From positions 124,001 to 188,000 of the forward strand of contig NZ_JACYXI010000003.1 of assembly GCF_014842915.1 (NCBI RefSeq): 64,000 nt of DNA, in the 5' to 3' direction. Origin of the DNA: Roseibium litorale (GTDB lineage: Bacteria > Pseudomonadota > Alphaproteobacteria > Rhizobiales > Stappiaceae). Below are positions 1 to 9,008 of this stretch, piece by piece. The notes beneath the pieces are model-generated. The model saw nothing but the letters and a program-made list of their open reading frames with translations, did not search any database and was not told the DNA's origin. The first letter of the stretch is position 1. Each line of letters opens with the position of its first letter. The position numbers and the translations under genes are program-made.

Positions 1-542
1 TTCTGTCCAGAACATCCGATCAGATCCTCGATCTGATCGGCAATCTGGAGGCTGATTTCGGTATTACCTATCTGGAAAACGAGCCATTGCCGACCATGGT
101 CACGGTTCCGCTCTATCTGGAGAGGTATCTGTTCGTGACTGCGAATGAGGCGGTTTTTCCCGGACGGGACCAGGTCACCTGGGCCGAGACCGGTGGCGAG
201 CAGCTTTGCCTTTTGACACCGGACATGCAGAATCGCAGGATTATTAACCGCTATCTGGCACTGTCTGGCGTTGAGCCCAAGGCGGGGATCGAGACGGACT
301 CCGTTCTGGCCATGGTCTCGCATATCCGGTCAGGCCTGTGGTCAGGTATCCTGCCGGAAAAGCTGGCAGGCCTCTTCAGCGAAGCGGGGCCGGTAAGGAC
401 TCTGCGACTGAGCGAGCCGGACGCCACGCAACTTGTTGGCGCGGTTACCGCACGGGCCAAGCCGCATACACCTGTCGTGGAGGCGCTGCTGCGCCACGCG
501 AAGCAGATTTCCGCCATCAGTCCGGCTGTCCTGGGCCTTTGA
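1..542 (+). CDS. LysR-family transcriptional regulator, C-terminal part (5' end outside window)
   Basis: The reading frame is open from base 3 and ends at TGA 540-542, giving 179 visible residues. They match the effector-binding (periplasmic-binding-like) domain of LysR regulators: a segment around ITYLENEPLP followed by a strand pattern resembling LERYLFVT, then a C-terminal half. The DNA-binding helix-turn-helix would lie upstream of the window. Its stop is 119 bases before fdsG on the same strand, so it is probably the formate dehydrogenase activator, as LysR genes commonly sit beside fds operons. Family assignment is from sequence pattern; the regulatory target is inferred from position. 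Confidence 0.75.
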   Translation, partial: LSRTSDQILDLIGNLEADFGITYLENEPLPTMVTVPLYLERYLFVTANEAVFPGRDQVTWAETGGEQLCLLTPDMQNRRIINRYLALSGVEPKAGIETDSVLAMVSHIRSGLWSGILPEKLAGLFSEAGPVRTLRLSEPDATQLVGAVTARAKPHTPVVEALLRHAKQISAISPAVLGL

Positions 543-661
543 TGGGAAGACTTGATCGTTGGCATCCGGCTTGATCGGGATTTGCAATTGCTCAACGGAA
601 AGTCGGTATTGAACGGGAAGGAGCCATGGGCGATTCTGTACGGCCATGGGAGGAGAGCCCA

Positions 662-1141
662 ATGAGAGTCATCTTGTCCGAAAAGGACATTGCCGAGCGG
701 ACGCGCGCGGTTGTCGAAGCCCATTCCGAGTTGAAGGGGCCCTTGCTGCCGATTCTGCACGAGTTGCAGCACGAATTTGGTCACGTGCCGGAAGGGGCCC
801 TTAGGGTTATTGCTGAAGAGCTGAACCTGAGCCGGGCCGAAGTGCATGGTGTCGCCAGCTTTTATCATGATTTCCGGGAAGCCCCTGCGGGCCGCCACGT
901 CCTGAAGATCTGCCGGGCCGAGGCCTGCCAGTCGATGGGCGCTGATGACCTGGCGGGTCAAGCGGAGACCCGCCTCGATATCACTTTCGGCGGCACGACA
1001 TCGGACGGAGCTGTGACGCTTGAGGCGGTCTATTGCCTAGGCCTGTGTGCGTGCGGTCCTGCTGCCATGGTCGACGGCAAGGTTGTCGCCCGGTTGGATG
1101 CGGGTAAACTCGACACCCTCATTACGGAGTGCGGCCAATGA
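662..1141 (+). CDS. fdsG: NAD-dependent formate dehydrogenase gamma subunit
   Basis: 159 residues, NuoE/24-kDa thioredoxin-like [2Fe-2S] fold. It passes electrons from the formate-oxidising alpha subunit toward the flavin of FdsB in the soluble cytoplasmic complex. The four cluster cysteines are visible as C-x4-C (CRAEAC) and C-x3-C (CLGLC). The helical N-terminal half carries the typical LPILHELQHEFGHVPE and VHGVASFYHDF segments. ATG 662 is chosen because GGGAGGAG lies 6-7 bases upstream; an in-frame ATG at 626 would add 12 residues and has a purine tract only 2 bases away. The stop overlaps the start of fdsB. Confidence 0.95.
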   Translation: MRVILSEKDIAERTRAVVEAHSELKGPLLPILHELQHEFGHVPEGALRVIAEELNLSRAEVHGVASFYHDFREAPAGRHVLKICRAEACQSMGADDLAGQAETRLDITFGGTTSDGAVTLEAVYCLGLCACGPAAMVDGKVVARLDAGKLDTLITECGQ

Positions 1142-2694
1142 GCGTTACTGTTTATGTGCCGCTGGACGCTGCGGCCATCGCCCTTGGCGCTGACGAAGTT
1201 GCCGATGCGATCCGTAAGGAAGCGGCCGCCCGCGGCAAGGATGTAAAGATTATCCGCAACGGATCACGCGGTATGGTCTGGCTTGAGCCGCTCGTAGAAG
1301 TCGTGACCGATGCCGGGCGTGTTGCTTTTGGGCCGGTTTCTGCGGGCGATGTCTCCAGCCTGTTCGACGCGGGGTTCCTGACGGGTGGTGATCATGCACT
1401 GAACCTGGGCTTGACCGGGGAAATTCCGTTCCTGAAACGCCAGACCCGCCTGACCTTTGCCCGTTGCGGCATCATCGATCCTCATTCGCTTGAAGACTAT
1501 GAGGCCCATGGCGGTCTGACGGGTTTGCGCAACGCCCTGAAGATGCCGCGCGCTGATATCATCCAGCAGGTGACGGATTCCGGGTTGCGAGGCCGTGGCG
1601 GTGCCGGGTTCCCGACCGGTGTCAAATGGAAGACCGTCCACGATGCGCCGAGCTCGGAAAAGTACATCGTCTGCAATGCGGACGAAGGCGATAGCGGCAC
1701 CTTTGCCGACCGTATGATCATGGAGGGCGATCCCTTCGTCCTGATCGAAGGGATGGCGATTGCCGCCATCGCCGTCGGGGCCGAGCACGGCTATGTCTAC
1801 ACCCGGTCCGAATATCCCCATGCCATCAAGGCAATGAATGATGCGATCGGGATTGCCCGCAAGGCAGGTCTTCTCGGTCCCTCGGTTCTGGGTTCCGGCT
1901 ACGCTTTCGACATGGAAGTGCGGGTGGGCGCTGGCGCTTATGTCTGCGGCGAGGAAACCTCCCTGCTGAACTCGCTGGAAGGCAAGCGCGGTGTCGTGCG
2001 GTCCAAGCCGCCGCTTCCGGCGCTGGAAGGGTTCCTGGGTAAACCAACCGTCGTCAACAACGTGATCTCCCTGACCTCGGTTCCGGTGATCCTGGACAAG
2101 GGAGCTGCCTTCTACCGGGATTTCGGTATGGGCCGGTCTCATGGTACAATTCCGATCCAGATTGCCGGTAATGTGAAATACGGCGGCTTGTTTGAAACAG
2201 CCTTCGGTCTGTCACTGGGCGAAATCGTCGATGACATCGGCGGCGGCACGGCAACGGGCCGTCCGGTGCGTGCAGTGCAGGTGGGTGGTCCGCTCGGGGC
2301 TTATTTCCCGCGGGATCTGTTCGACACGCCGTTTGACTACGAGGCCTTTGCCGCTCGCGACGGCCTGATTGGCCATGCGGGTGTCGTGGTATTCGATGAC
2401 ACGGTGGACATGCTGAAGCAGGCCCGCTTTGCCTTTGAATTCTGCGCGGTCGAAAGCTGCGGCAAGTGCACGCCCTGCCGTATCGGCTCCACACGCGGGG
2501 TCGAGACGCTGGACAAGCTCAAGGCCGGCATCGAACCGGAAAAGCAGATCGAACTCGCAAGCGATCTTTGCAACACAATGAAATTCGGGTCGCTTTGCGC
2601 TCTGGGCGGCTTCACGCCCTATCCGGTGATGAGCGCGATCACGCATTTCCCTGAAGACTTCAAGCCAGCGCCGATGGCACAAGCAGCGGAGTGA
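1138..2694 (+). CDS. fdsB: NAD-dependent formate dehydrogenase beta subunit (NADH/FMN)
   Basis: 518 residues, NuoF-like flavoprotein that reduces NAD+ with electrons from formate. An N-terminal thioredoxin-like region is fused to the NuoF domain. GRGGAGFPTGVKWKT is the glycine-rich FMN/NADH loop, GAYVCGEETSLLNSLEG the second nucleotide-binding motif, and ESCGKCTPCRIG followed by a distal CALGGF supplies the [4Fe-4S] cysteines. ATG 1138 overlaps the fdsG TGA (ATGA) and has GGAG 8 bases upstream; an in-frame GTG at 1129 is less likely. Translational coupling with fdsG is probable. Confidence 0.95.
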   Translation: MSVTVYVPLDAAAIALGADEVADAIRKEAAARGKDVKIIRNGSRGMVWLEPLVEVVTDAGRVAFGPVSAGDVSSLFDAGFLTGGDHALNLGLTGEIPFLKRQTRLTFARCGIIDPHSLEDYEAHGGLTGLRNALKMPRADIIQQVTDSGLRGRGGAGFPTGVKWKTVHDAPSSEKYIVCNADEGDSGTFADRMIMEGDPFVLIEGMAIAAIAVGAEHGYVYTRSEYPHAIKAMNDAIGIARKAGLLGPSVLGSGYAFDMEVRVGAGAYVCGEETSLLNSLEGKRGVVRSKPPLPALEGFLGKPTVVNNVISLTSVPVILDKGAAFYRDFGMGRSHGTIPIQIAGNVKYGGLFETAFGLSLGEIVDDIGGGTATGRPVRAVQVGGPLGAYFPRDLFDTPFDYEAFAARDGLIGHAGVVVFDDTVDMLKQARFAFEFCAVESCGKCTPCRIGSTRGVETLDKLKAGIEPEKQIELASDLCNTMKFGSLCALGGFTPYPVMSAITHFPEDFKPAPMAQAAE

Positions 2695-2699
2695 CGAAG

Positions 2700-5570
2700 A
2701 TGGGTCTGGTACATGAAACCGATTACGGTACGCCCGCCTCCAAAGCGGAAAAACAGGTCACGCTGACGGTCGATGGCTTTGAGGTCACCGTTCCCGAAGG
2801 CACTTCCATCATGCGGGCATCCATGGAAGCCGGTATTGCCATTCCGAAGCTTTGCGCGACGGACATGGTCGATGCGTTTGGTTCCTGCCGCCTCTGCCTG
2901 GTTGAAATCGAAGGCCGCCGCGGCACGCCGTCGTCCTGTACGACGCCTGTGGCGGACGGCATGGTGGTTCACACCCAGACGGGACGTTTGAAGGACATCC
3001 GCAAGGGCGTGATGGAGCTTTATATCTCCGACCACCCGCTCGACTGCCTGACCTGCGCTGCCAATGGCGATTGCGAGCTGCAGGATATGGCCGGTGCGGT
3101 TGGCCTGCGCGATGTGCGTTACGGCTACGAGGGTGGCAACCACGTCAAGGCGCGGGACACCTCCGGTGAGCAGAACGCCCGCTGGATGGCCAAGGACGAG
3201 AGCAATCCGTATTTCACCTATGACCCCTCCAAGTGCATCGTCTGCTCGCGCTGCGTCCGGGCCTGCGAGGAAGTGCAAGGTACTTTTGCGCTGACCATCG
3301 AGGGGCGGGGCTTTGAAAGCCGCGTGTCACCGGGCATGCATGAGCAGTTCCTGGCCTCCGAATGCGTTTCCTGTGGCGCCTGTGTGCAGGCCTGCCCGAC
3401 GGCGACCCTGACGGAAAAGTCGGTGATCGAGATCGGCCAGCCTGAACATTCGGTCGTCACCACCTGCGCCTACTGCGGCGTTGGCTGCTCCTTTAAGGCG
3501 GAAATGCGCGGCGAAGAGTTGGTGCGCATGGTGCCCTACAAGGATGGTAAGGCCAACCGGGGTCATTCCTGCGTCAAGGGCCGCTTTGCCTATGGCTATG
3601 CTTCTCACAAGGACCGCATTCTCGAGCCGATGATCCGCGACAGCATCGATCAGCCCTGGCGGGAAGTATCCTGGGATGAGGCGCTGACCTTTGCCGCCAA
3701 CAAGCTCCGGGCGATCCAGTTCGAGCATGGCCGGGAGTCCATCGGCGTTATCACTTCCTCGCGCTGCACCAATGAAGAAACCTATCTGGTGCAAAAGCTG
3801 ACCCGTGCCGTGTTCCGCAACAACAACACGGATACCTGCGCCCGCGTCTGTCACTCGCCGACGGGTTACGGTCTCGGTCAGACCTTTGGCACCTCCGCTG
3901 GAACCCAGGACTTTGACAGCGTCGAGGATACCGACGTTGTCATTGTGATCGGCGCCAACCCGACGGATGGCCATCCGGTGTTCGGCTCGCGCTTGAAGAA
4001 GCGCCTGCGCCAGGGAGCGAAGCTGATCGTCATCGATCCGCGCCGCATCGATCTGGTGAAGTCGCCGCACATTCGTGCCGCTCATCACCTGGCTCTGCGC
4101 CCCGGCACCAACGTTGCTGTTGTTACGGCTCTGGCCCATGTGATCGTGACGGAAGGCCTGTTCGATGAGGCTTTCATCCGGGAACGTTGCGATGGGGACG
4201 AGTTCCAGGACTATGTGGAATTCGCAGCCGATCCGGCTCACAGCCCGGAAGCGGTTGAGGCGGTAACAGGCGTTCCTGCCGAAGAACTGCGCAAGGCCGC
4301 CCGTCTTTATGCGACCGGCGGCAATGGTGCGATCTATTACGGTCTGGGCGTCACCGAGCACAGCCAGGGCTCCACGACCGTTATCGGCATCGCCAACCTT
4401 GCCATGCTGACCGGCAACATCGGCCGGCGCGGTGTAGGTGTGAACCCGCTGCGTGGTCAGAACAATGTGCAGGGTTCCTGCGACATGGGCTCGTTCCCGC
4501 ATGAGCTGCCGGGCTACCGCCATGTGAAGAACCCGGAAGTGCGTTCGATCTTCGAAAGCCTCTGGGGCGTCGAGATTTCCGATGAGCCGGGCCTGCGTAT
4601 CCCGAACATGCTCGATGCGGCTGTCGAAGGCACCTTCAAGGGCATCTACATCCAGGGCGAGGACATCCTGCAGTCTGATCCGGACACCCATCACGTGTCT
4701 GCTGGGCTTGCGGCGATGGACTGCGTCATTGTTCATGACCTCTTCCTGAACGAGACCGCCAATTACGCCCATGTCTTCCTGCCGGGATCTACCTTCCTGG
4801 AAAAGGACGGCACGTTCACCAACGCGGAACGCCGGATCAACCGGGTGCGCAAGGTGATGAGCCCGCGCAACGGCTATGCGGACTGGGAAGTCACCCAGCT
4901 TCTGGCCAATGCCATGGGCGCGAACTGGTCCTACAAGCATCCGTCCGAGATTATGGCGGAAATCGCGGCCACCACGCCGAGCTTTGCCAATGTCACCTAT
5001 GAGCTGCTGGAAGAGAAAGGCTCGATCCAGTGGCCGTGCAATGACACAACGCCGGAAGGCTCGCCGATCATGCATGTGGATGGCTTTGTCCGCGGCAAGG
5101 GCCGGTTCATCCGCACGGAATATGTGGCGACCGACGAGCGGACAGGTCCGCGCTTCCCGCTGCTGCTGACCACGGGCCGCATTCTCAGCCAGTACAACGT
5201 GGGTGCGCAGACGCGCCGGACCGAGAATGTGGTCTGGCACGAGGAGGATCTGCTCGAGATCCATCCGCACGATGCTGAACAGCGCGGCGTGAAGGATGGC
5301 CAGTGGGTCAAGCTCGCGAGCCGGGCAGGGGAAACCTCCCTGCGCGCCAAGATCACCGACCGCGTGGCTCCTGGTGTCGTCTACACGACGTTCCACCATC
5401 CGGTGACTCAGGCCAACGTGATCACCACCGATTATTCCGACTGGGCGACCAACTGCCCGGAATACAAGGTTACCGCCGTGCAAGTTGGCCCGTCCAACGG
5501 CCCGTCCGACTGGCAGACCCAGTATCAGGAACTGTCGGACCGGTCGCGCCGGATCGAGGCCGCCGAGTAA
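2700..5570 (+). CDS. fdsA: NAD-dependent formate dehydrogenase alpha subunit (Mo-bisMGD)
   Basis: 956 residues; the catalytic subunit oxidising formate to CO2. In order: an N-terminal [2Fe-2S] ferredoxin domain (GSCRLCLVEIEG), a His-Cys3 cluster (HPLDCLTCAANGDC), two ferredoxin-type [4Fe-4S] motifs (CIVCSRCVRAC and CVSCGACVQAC), then the bis-MGD oxidoreductase domain opening with CAYCGVGC. The Mo-ligating cysteine is Cys384 in RVCHSPT, next to the conserved histidine, as in cysteine-type formate dehydrogenases rather than selenocysteine ones. A C-terminal molydopterin dinucleotide-binding domain starts near FPLLLTTGRIL. ATG 2700 is favoured over GTG 2691 because GGAG precedes it by about 9 bases. 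Confidence 0.96.
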   Translation: MGLVHETDYGTPASKAEKQVTLTVDGFEVTVPEGTSIMRASMEAGIAIPKLCATDMVDAFGSCRLCLVEIEGRRGTPSSCTTPVADGMVVHTQTGRLKDIRKGVMELYISDHPLDCLTCAANGDCELQDMAGAVGLRDVRYGYEGGNHVKARDTSGEQNARWMAKDESNPYFTYDPSKCIVCSRCVRACEEVQGTFALTIEGRGFESRVSPGMHEQFLASECVSCGACVQACPTATLTEKSVIEIGQPEHSVVTTCAYCGVGCSFKAEMRGEELVRMVPYKDGKANRGHSCVKGRFAYGYASHKDRILEPMIRDSIDQPWREVSWDEALTFAANKLRAIQFEHGRESIGVITSSRCTNEETYLVQKLTRAVFRNNNTDTCARVCHSPTGYGLGQTFGTSAGTQDFDSVEDTDVVIVIGANPTDGHPVFGSRLKKRLRQGAKLIVIDPRRIDLVKSPHIRAAHHLALRPGTNVAVVTALAHVIVTEGLFDEAFIRERCDGDEFQDYVEFAADPAHSPEAVEAVTGVPAEELRKAARLYATGGNGAIYYGLGVTEHSQGSTTVIGIANLAMLTGNIGRRGVGVNPLRGQNNVQGSCDMGSFPHELPGYRHVKNPEVRSIFESLWGVEISDEPGLRIPNMLDAAVEGTFKGIYIQGEDILQSDPDTHHVSAGLAAMDCVIVHDLFLNETANYAHVFLPGSTFLEKDGTFTNAERRINRVRKVMSPRNGYADWEVTQLLANAMGANWSYKHPSEIMAEIAATTPSFANVTYELLEEKGSIQWPCNDTTPEGSPIMHVDGFVRGKGRFIRTEYVATDERTGPRFPLLLTTGRILSQYNVGAQTRRTENVVWHEEDLLEIHPHDAEQRGVKDGQWVKLASRAGETSLRAKITDRVAPGVVYTTFHHPVTQANVITTDYSDWATNCPEYKVTAVQVGPSNGPSDWQTQYQELSDRSRRIEAAE

Positions 5571-5571
5571 C

Positions 5572-6399
5572 ATGGACCGCTCCCGCCGTTCCGAGGGACA
5601 TGCTTACCGCGCAGGCAGCTTTCAGCGTCTGTCGCGGGAGCTCGCCTGCGAAACGGCGGTGGCCATCAGCTACAACGGCAGTGCTCATGCCGTTCTCATG
5701 GCGACCCCGTCAGATCTTGAGGATCTGGCGCTGGGTTTCACGCTCAGCGAGGGGATTGCGCGCAAGGACCAGATCGAGCGGATCGAGGTGGTGGAGACCC
5801 CCCTTGGTGCCGATGTTCAGGTCTGGCTTACGGACGAAGCCGCGGATACCCTGGCCAAGCGCCGCAGGGCCATGGCCGGACCCGTGGGATGCGGCATGTG
5901 CGGGCTTGAAAGCATTGAAGCGGCCATGCGCCATGTACCGGAAGTTTTCAGCACCATAAGGCTTCAACCGGCTCAGATCATCGAGGCGGTTGCGCGGATG
6001 GAGCGGGGGCAGGAGCTGAACCGCCTGACCCGCGCTGTTCATGCTGCAGGCTTTTATGACCCAGTGACCTGCACGGTCACTGTGCGCGAGGATGCCGGGC
6101 GGCACAACGCCATGGACAAGCTGATCGGAGCGAGAGCCCGGACCATGGACGGCGTTCCGGCACAGATCTTTGCAGGCGGGGCGGTTGTGATGAGCAGCCG
6201 GCTTTCGATTGAGCTGGTTCAGAAGGCAGCTGTGGCCGGGTGCGGAATTCTGATTGCCGTCTCGGCGCCAACGAGCCTTGCGGTCTCGACCGCGGAGAAT
6301 GCGGGCATGACCCTTGTGGCGCTCGCCCGCGGCAGTGATTTTGATATCTATACCCGGCCAGACCGGATCATTGATGGAGTTATGCCTGATGTCGCCTGA
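5572..6399 (+). CDS. fdhD: FdhD/FdsC sulfurtransferase and cofactor chaperone for formate dehydrogenase
   Basis: 275 residues. FdhD proteins transfer sulfur from a cysteine desulfurase to the Mo-bisMGD cofactor and deliver it to the alpha subunit; the fds-linked form is also called FdsC. The reactive CxxC is Cys107-Gly-Met-Cys110 in VGCGMCGLES. The C-terminal part has the family blocks HNAMDKLIGA and SSRLSIELVQKAAVAGCGIL. The ATG lies one base after the fdsA stop; a longer in-frame start inside fdsA would add 29 residues with no family similarity. Its end overlaps fdsD by 11 bases. Confidence 0.95.
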   Translation: MDRSRRSEGHAYRAGSFQRLSRELACETAVAISYNGSAHAVLMATPSDLEDLALGFTLSEGIARKDQIERIEVVETPLGADVQVWLTDEAADTLAKRRRAMAGPVGCGMCGLESIEAAMRHVPEVFSTIRLQPAQIIEAVARMERGQELNRLTRAVHAAGFYDPVTCTVTVREDAGRHNAMDKLIGARARTMDGVPAQIFAGGAVVMSSRLSIELVQKAAVAGCGILIAVSAPTSLAVSTAENAGMTLVALARGSDFDIYTRPDRIIDGVMPDVA

Positions 6400-6616
6400 T
6401 AAATTGGCCCGAATGGCCAATCAGATCGCCACGTTTTTCAAGAGTCGTCCGCATCAGGAAGGGGTTGATGGTGTAGCAGGTCATCTCAACGATTTTTGGG
6501 AACCAAGAATGCGCGCGCAGCTGTTTGAGCTGTTGAAGACAAACCCGGACATGTTCGATCCCCTGGTGCAGGAAGCAGCCAGCAAGGTGCGTCCGGTGGA
6601 GGCCAAGGCAAGTTAA
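6389..6616 (+). CDS. fdsD: Formate dehydrogenase delta subunit
   Basis: 75 residues, helical and soluble; matches the small FdsD family by position and by MANQIATFF, FWEPRMRAQL and a C-terminal region with FDPLVQEA. FdsD is the small accessory or structural subunit of fdsGBACD-type dehydrogenases. ATG 6389 is inside the end of fdhD, implying coupled translation. Its TAA stop (6614-6616) shares two bases with the stop of the convergent rbsR, so no terminator fits between the two operons. Confidence 0.9.
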   Translation: MSPDKLARMANQIATFFKSRPHQEGVDGVAGHLNDFWEPRMRAQLFELLKTNPDMFDPLVQEAASKVRPVEAKAS

Positions 6617-7608
6617 ACGGCAGCCGCTTCCGGCACAGGTGCTGACGTCTCACGGATGACCAGGTCACCGGCGATGGCCTCATCGCCGGTATCCGTTTGA
6701 GCGCTATCGAAAATGCGCTGAACAGCAGAACTCGCGAGTGCCTCAAACGGCTGGCGGATTGTGGTCAGGCGCGGGACGACGAGCGAGGCGAGCGTGATGT
6801 CGTCGAAGCCTGTTACGGTCAGTTCGCCTGGGATGTCGATTTTCAAATCCCGGGCGCTACGCAGCACGCCGATGGCAAGCTGATCGCTTGCCGCCGCAAT
6901 CGCGGTCGGCCTGTCTGGCTCAGACAGGATCTGGTGGCCAATTTCCTCGCCTGAATCATAATCGAAGTGCCCTTCGTGAAGGGTGAGTTCGATCGGGTCT
7001 TCGGGCGTGTTTAAGGCCTCGATGCGCGAGACGAAGCCGCTTTTGCGCTGCTGGGCCACATCCATGGACATAGGGCCAGCAATATAGGCGATCTTCCTGT
7101 GCCCGAGCGCATGAAGATGGTCGGCGATCTGGCGGGACCCGTTGAAATGGTCGGTCGCTACCAATGCGTAATCGCCATAGCGCCGGTCGAGAGACACGAT
7201 CGGAAGATCGACTGCCCGTCTCACCTGGCTGCCATGGGTGGCAACGACGATGATGCCGCGCACGGCCCGGTCACAGAGGGCCGAGATCTGGACAGCTTCC
7301 GCTTCCGGGTCGTCGTGGGAATTCGACAGCATCACGGAATGGCCGCGCTTGGCCGCTTCCATCTCGATGCTCTTGGCGAGCTGGGCGAAAAACGGATTGG
7401 TGATGTCCGGGATCACGAGCCCGAGCACGTCGATCTTGTTGGTGCGCAGCGCACGGGCGGTCAGGTTGGGCGAATAGTCCAGATCCGCCATGGCCTTGAG
7501 CACCCGCTCGCGCAGGGGCTGCTTGACCGTGTCGTTCTTGGCAAGCACGCGGGAAACTGTGCCGACGGATACTCCGGCTTTCCGGGCGACGTCCTTGATC
7601 GTCGGCAT
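6613..7608 (-). CDS. rbsR: LacI-family regulator of the ribose operon
   Basis: 331 residues. The N-terminal helix-turn-helix reads TIKDVARKAGVSVGTVSRVL, followed by the hinge helix (NLTARALRTN) and a periplasmic-binding-protein-like sugar domain with the core GLVIPDITNPFFAQL and GFDDITLASL. It is the last gene of the rbs operon, 66 bases after rbsK, so the repressor would be made with the genes it controls. Ribose as effector is inferred from the operon. ATG 7608 is the natural start because the HTH begins at residue 3. Confidence 0.92.
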   Translation of the reverse strand: MPTIKDVARKAGVSVGTVSRVLAKNDTVKQPLRERVLKAMADLDYSPNLTARALRTNKIDVLGLVIPDITNPFFAQLAKSIEMEAAKRGHSVMLSNSHDDPEAEAVQISALCDRAVRGIIVVATHGSQVRRAVDLPIVSLDRRYGDYALVATDHFNGSRQIADHLHALGHRKIAYIAGPMSMDVAQQRKSGFVSRIEALNTPEDPIELTLHEGHFDYDSGEEIGHQILSEPDRPTAIAAASDQLAIGVLRSARDLKIDIPGELTVTGFDDITLASLVVPRLTTIRQPFEALASSAVQRIFDSAQTDTGDEAIAGDLVIRETSAPVPEAAAV

Positions 7609-7674
7609 TCAGGCACTTCTCCAAGAGGCGGGACAGATTTGCCGTCTTATACCCTATTCCGGTTGAATTTCTCC

Positions 7675-8601
7675 CTATCCTGCCGTCGAAGACAGAAATG
7701 ACAAGACTTCCTCGCGGGTGGGCAGAGAAGATGACGCGCCTTTGCGTGTTGTTGCGATGGCTGCTGCATGCATGGCGAAGCGGATGGCCGCTTCGAAGCC
7801 TTCGCCTTCCGCAAGCCGGGTGGCCAGCGCACCGTTGAAGCAGTCGCCAGCGGCAACCGTATCAATAGCTTTCACTTTCGGGGCAGGCAGTGCGCCCGTC
7901 TCAGCTTCAAAGGCCCAGGCCGCTCCCATGCCGCCCATGGTGATGATCGCGCCCTTCAAGCCTTGAGCCTTGAGCGCGCGCGCTGCGTCCTGCGCTTCGT
8001 CCAGGGTTTGGGGCGTTTCGCCGAGGATGGCGCCTGCTTCTTCCGCATTGGGGGTCATGATGTCGAAACAGGTAAACGTCTCAGGCCCCCAAGCCGGTAC
8101 CGCCGCGGGAGCCGGATCCATGATCACAAGAACGCCTGCCTTGCGCGCGATGCGGGCAGCTTCAAGGGAGGTTTCCAGCGAGATCTCGTTCTGGAGCAGC
8201 AGGACGCTGCTTTTCTCGATCTGTGCGGCATTTTCCCGGATGGTCTCAACAGACAGGCAAGCATTGGCGCCGCCTGCCAGACGGATGATATTGCTTCCGT
8301 CTGGAACCACATCGATGAAGGCCATGCCGGTCGAGACGTTTTCAAACTCCGCCAGCTGGGTTTTCACGCCCTTGGCTTCCAGCTGCTGGCGCACGTCCGC
8401 ACCGAAACTGTCCTTACCGGTCGCGCCCAGCATGGTCACGTCGGCTCCCAGAAGGGCGGCGGCTGCTGCCTGGTTCGCACCCTTGCCGCCGAGCGAGTTG
8501 GAGGTCTCGCGCACGGCGATGGTCTCGCCCACTTTCGGCCAGCGGTCGAGGTAGTTGAGCAGATCCAGATTGATGCTGCCGGCAACGGTAACGGGTTTCA
8601 A
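7675..8601 (-). CDS. rbsK: Ribokinase (PfkB family)
   Basis: About 308 residues; phosphorylates ribose to ribose 5-phosphate. PfkB signature 1 is the SLGGKGANQAAAAALLGADV segment, and signature 2 is KVKAIDTVAAGDCFNGALA, where the Asp of AAGD is the expected catalytic base. The start is TTG 8601, overlapping the rbsD stop as TTGA with GCGGGG about 8 bases upstream. A GTG at 8616 is in frame but has no Shine-Dalgarno. It sits between rbsD and rbsR in a minus-strand operon. Confidence 0.93.
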   Translation of the reverse strand: MKPVTVAGSINLDLLNYLDRWPKVGETIAVRETSNSLGGKGANQAAAAALLGADVTMLGATGKDSFGADVRQQLEAKGVKTQLAEFENVSTGMAFIDVVPDGSNIIRLAGGANACLSVETIRENAAQIEKSSVLLLQNEISLETSLEAARIARKAGVLVIMDPAPAAVPAWGPETFTCFDIMTPNAEEAGAILGETPQTLDEAQDAARALKAQGLKGAIITMGGMGAAWAFEAETGALPAPKVKAIDTVAAGDCFNGALATRLAEGEGFEAAIRFAMHAAAIATTRKGASSSLPTREEVLSFLSSTAG

Positions 8602-9008
8602 AACGCAACCCCGCACACAAGGATGATATTGGCGTAGGGCGTGATTTCACCGGTCCGGATCACGGCCAGAGCCGACTGGCTGCGGGCTTTGAAATCCGCA
8701 TGAGACAAGGTTGAGGTGGCGACCTGCTTGCCGGTCGCCGAAGCCCAGCTGCCGGCCTCTGCCTTCATCATCGACGCGACCTCCGTGGAAGCCTCGTTAG
8801 CCCAGACAGCGCCTTCGATCACCAGTTCGGTTCTGAGGGCAGCGAGAACGTCCTGCAAGCTGGGCAGACCGGAAGTGATCGCAAGATCGATCACTTCCAC
8901 GCCGCGCGGCATGGGCAGTCCGGCATCGGCCACGACGATCTCGTCCAGATGACCGGCGCGGGCAACGAGGGAACTCAGGTGGCGGTTCAAAAGAGCTGTG
9001 CGTTTCAT
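8598..9008 (-). CDS. rbsD: D-ribose pyranase
   Basis: 136 residues, the usual length. RbsD interconverts the pyranose and furanose forms of ribose so that ribokinase receives its substrate. Conserved RbsD blocks: LLNRHLSSLVARAGHLDEIVVADAG near the N-terminus (the catalytic His20 equivalent is in this block), PRGVEVIDLAI, and the C-terminal ALAVIRTGEITPYANIIL with the Tyr of PYAN. The start ATG overlaps the rbsC stop by 4 bases. Confidence 0.95.
   Translation of the reverse strand: MKRTALLNRHLSSLVARAGHLDEIVVADAGLPMPRGVEVIDLAITSGLPSLQDVLAALRTELVIEGAVWANEASTEVASMMKAEAGSWASATGKQVATSTLSHADFKARSQSALAVIRTGEITPYANIILVCGVAF

Noticed and set aside
617-657. Direct repeat GCCATGGG before fdsG
   Set aside because: Two 8-base copies only, containing the alternative start codon; probably chance in GC-rich sequence.
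626-661. Longer fdsG start at ATG 626
   Set aside because: The purine tract is only 2 bases from the ATG, and the extra 12 residues do not match the family; ATG 662 has proper spacing.
3327-5573. Long open frame (748 codons) antisense to fdsA
   Set aside because: A by-product of GC-rich codon bias; the residues are low-complexity and the plus-strand frame encodes an unmistakable formate dehydrogenase.
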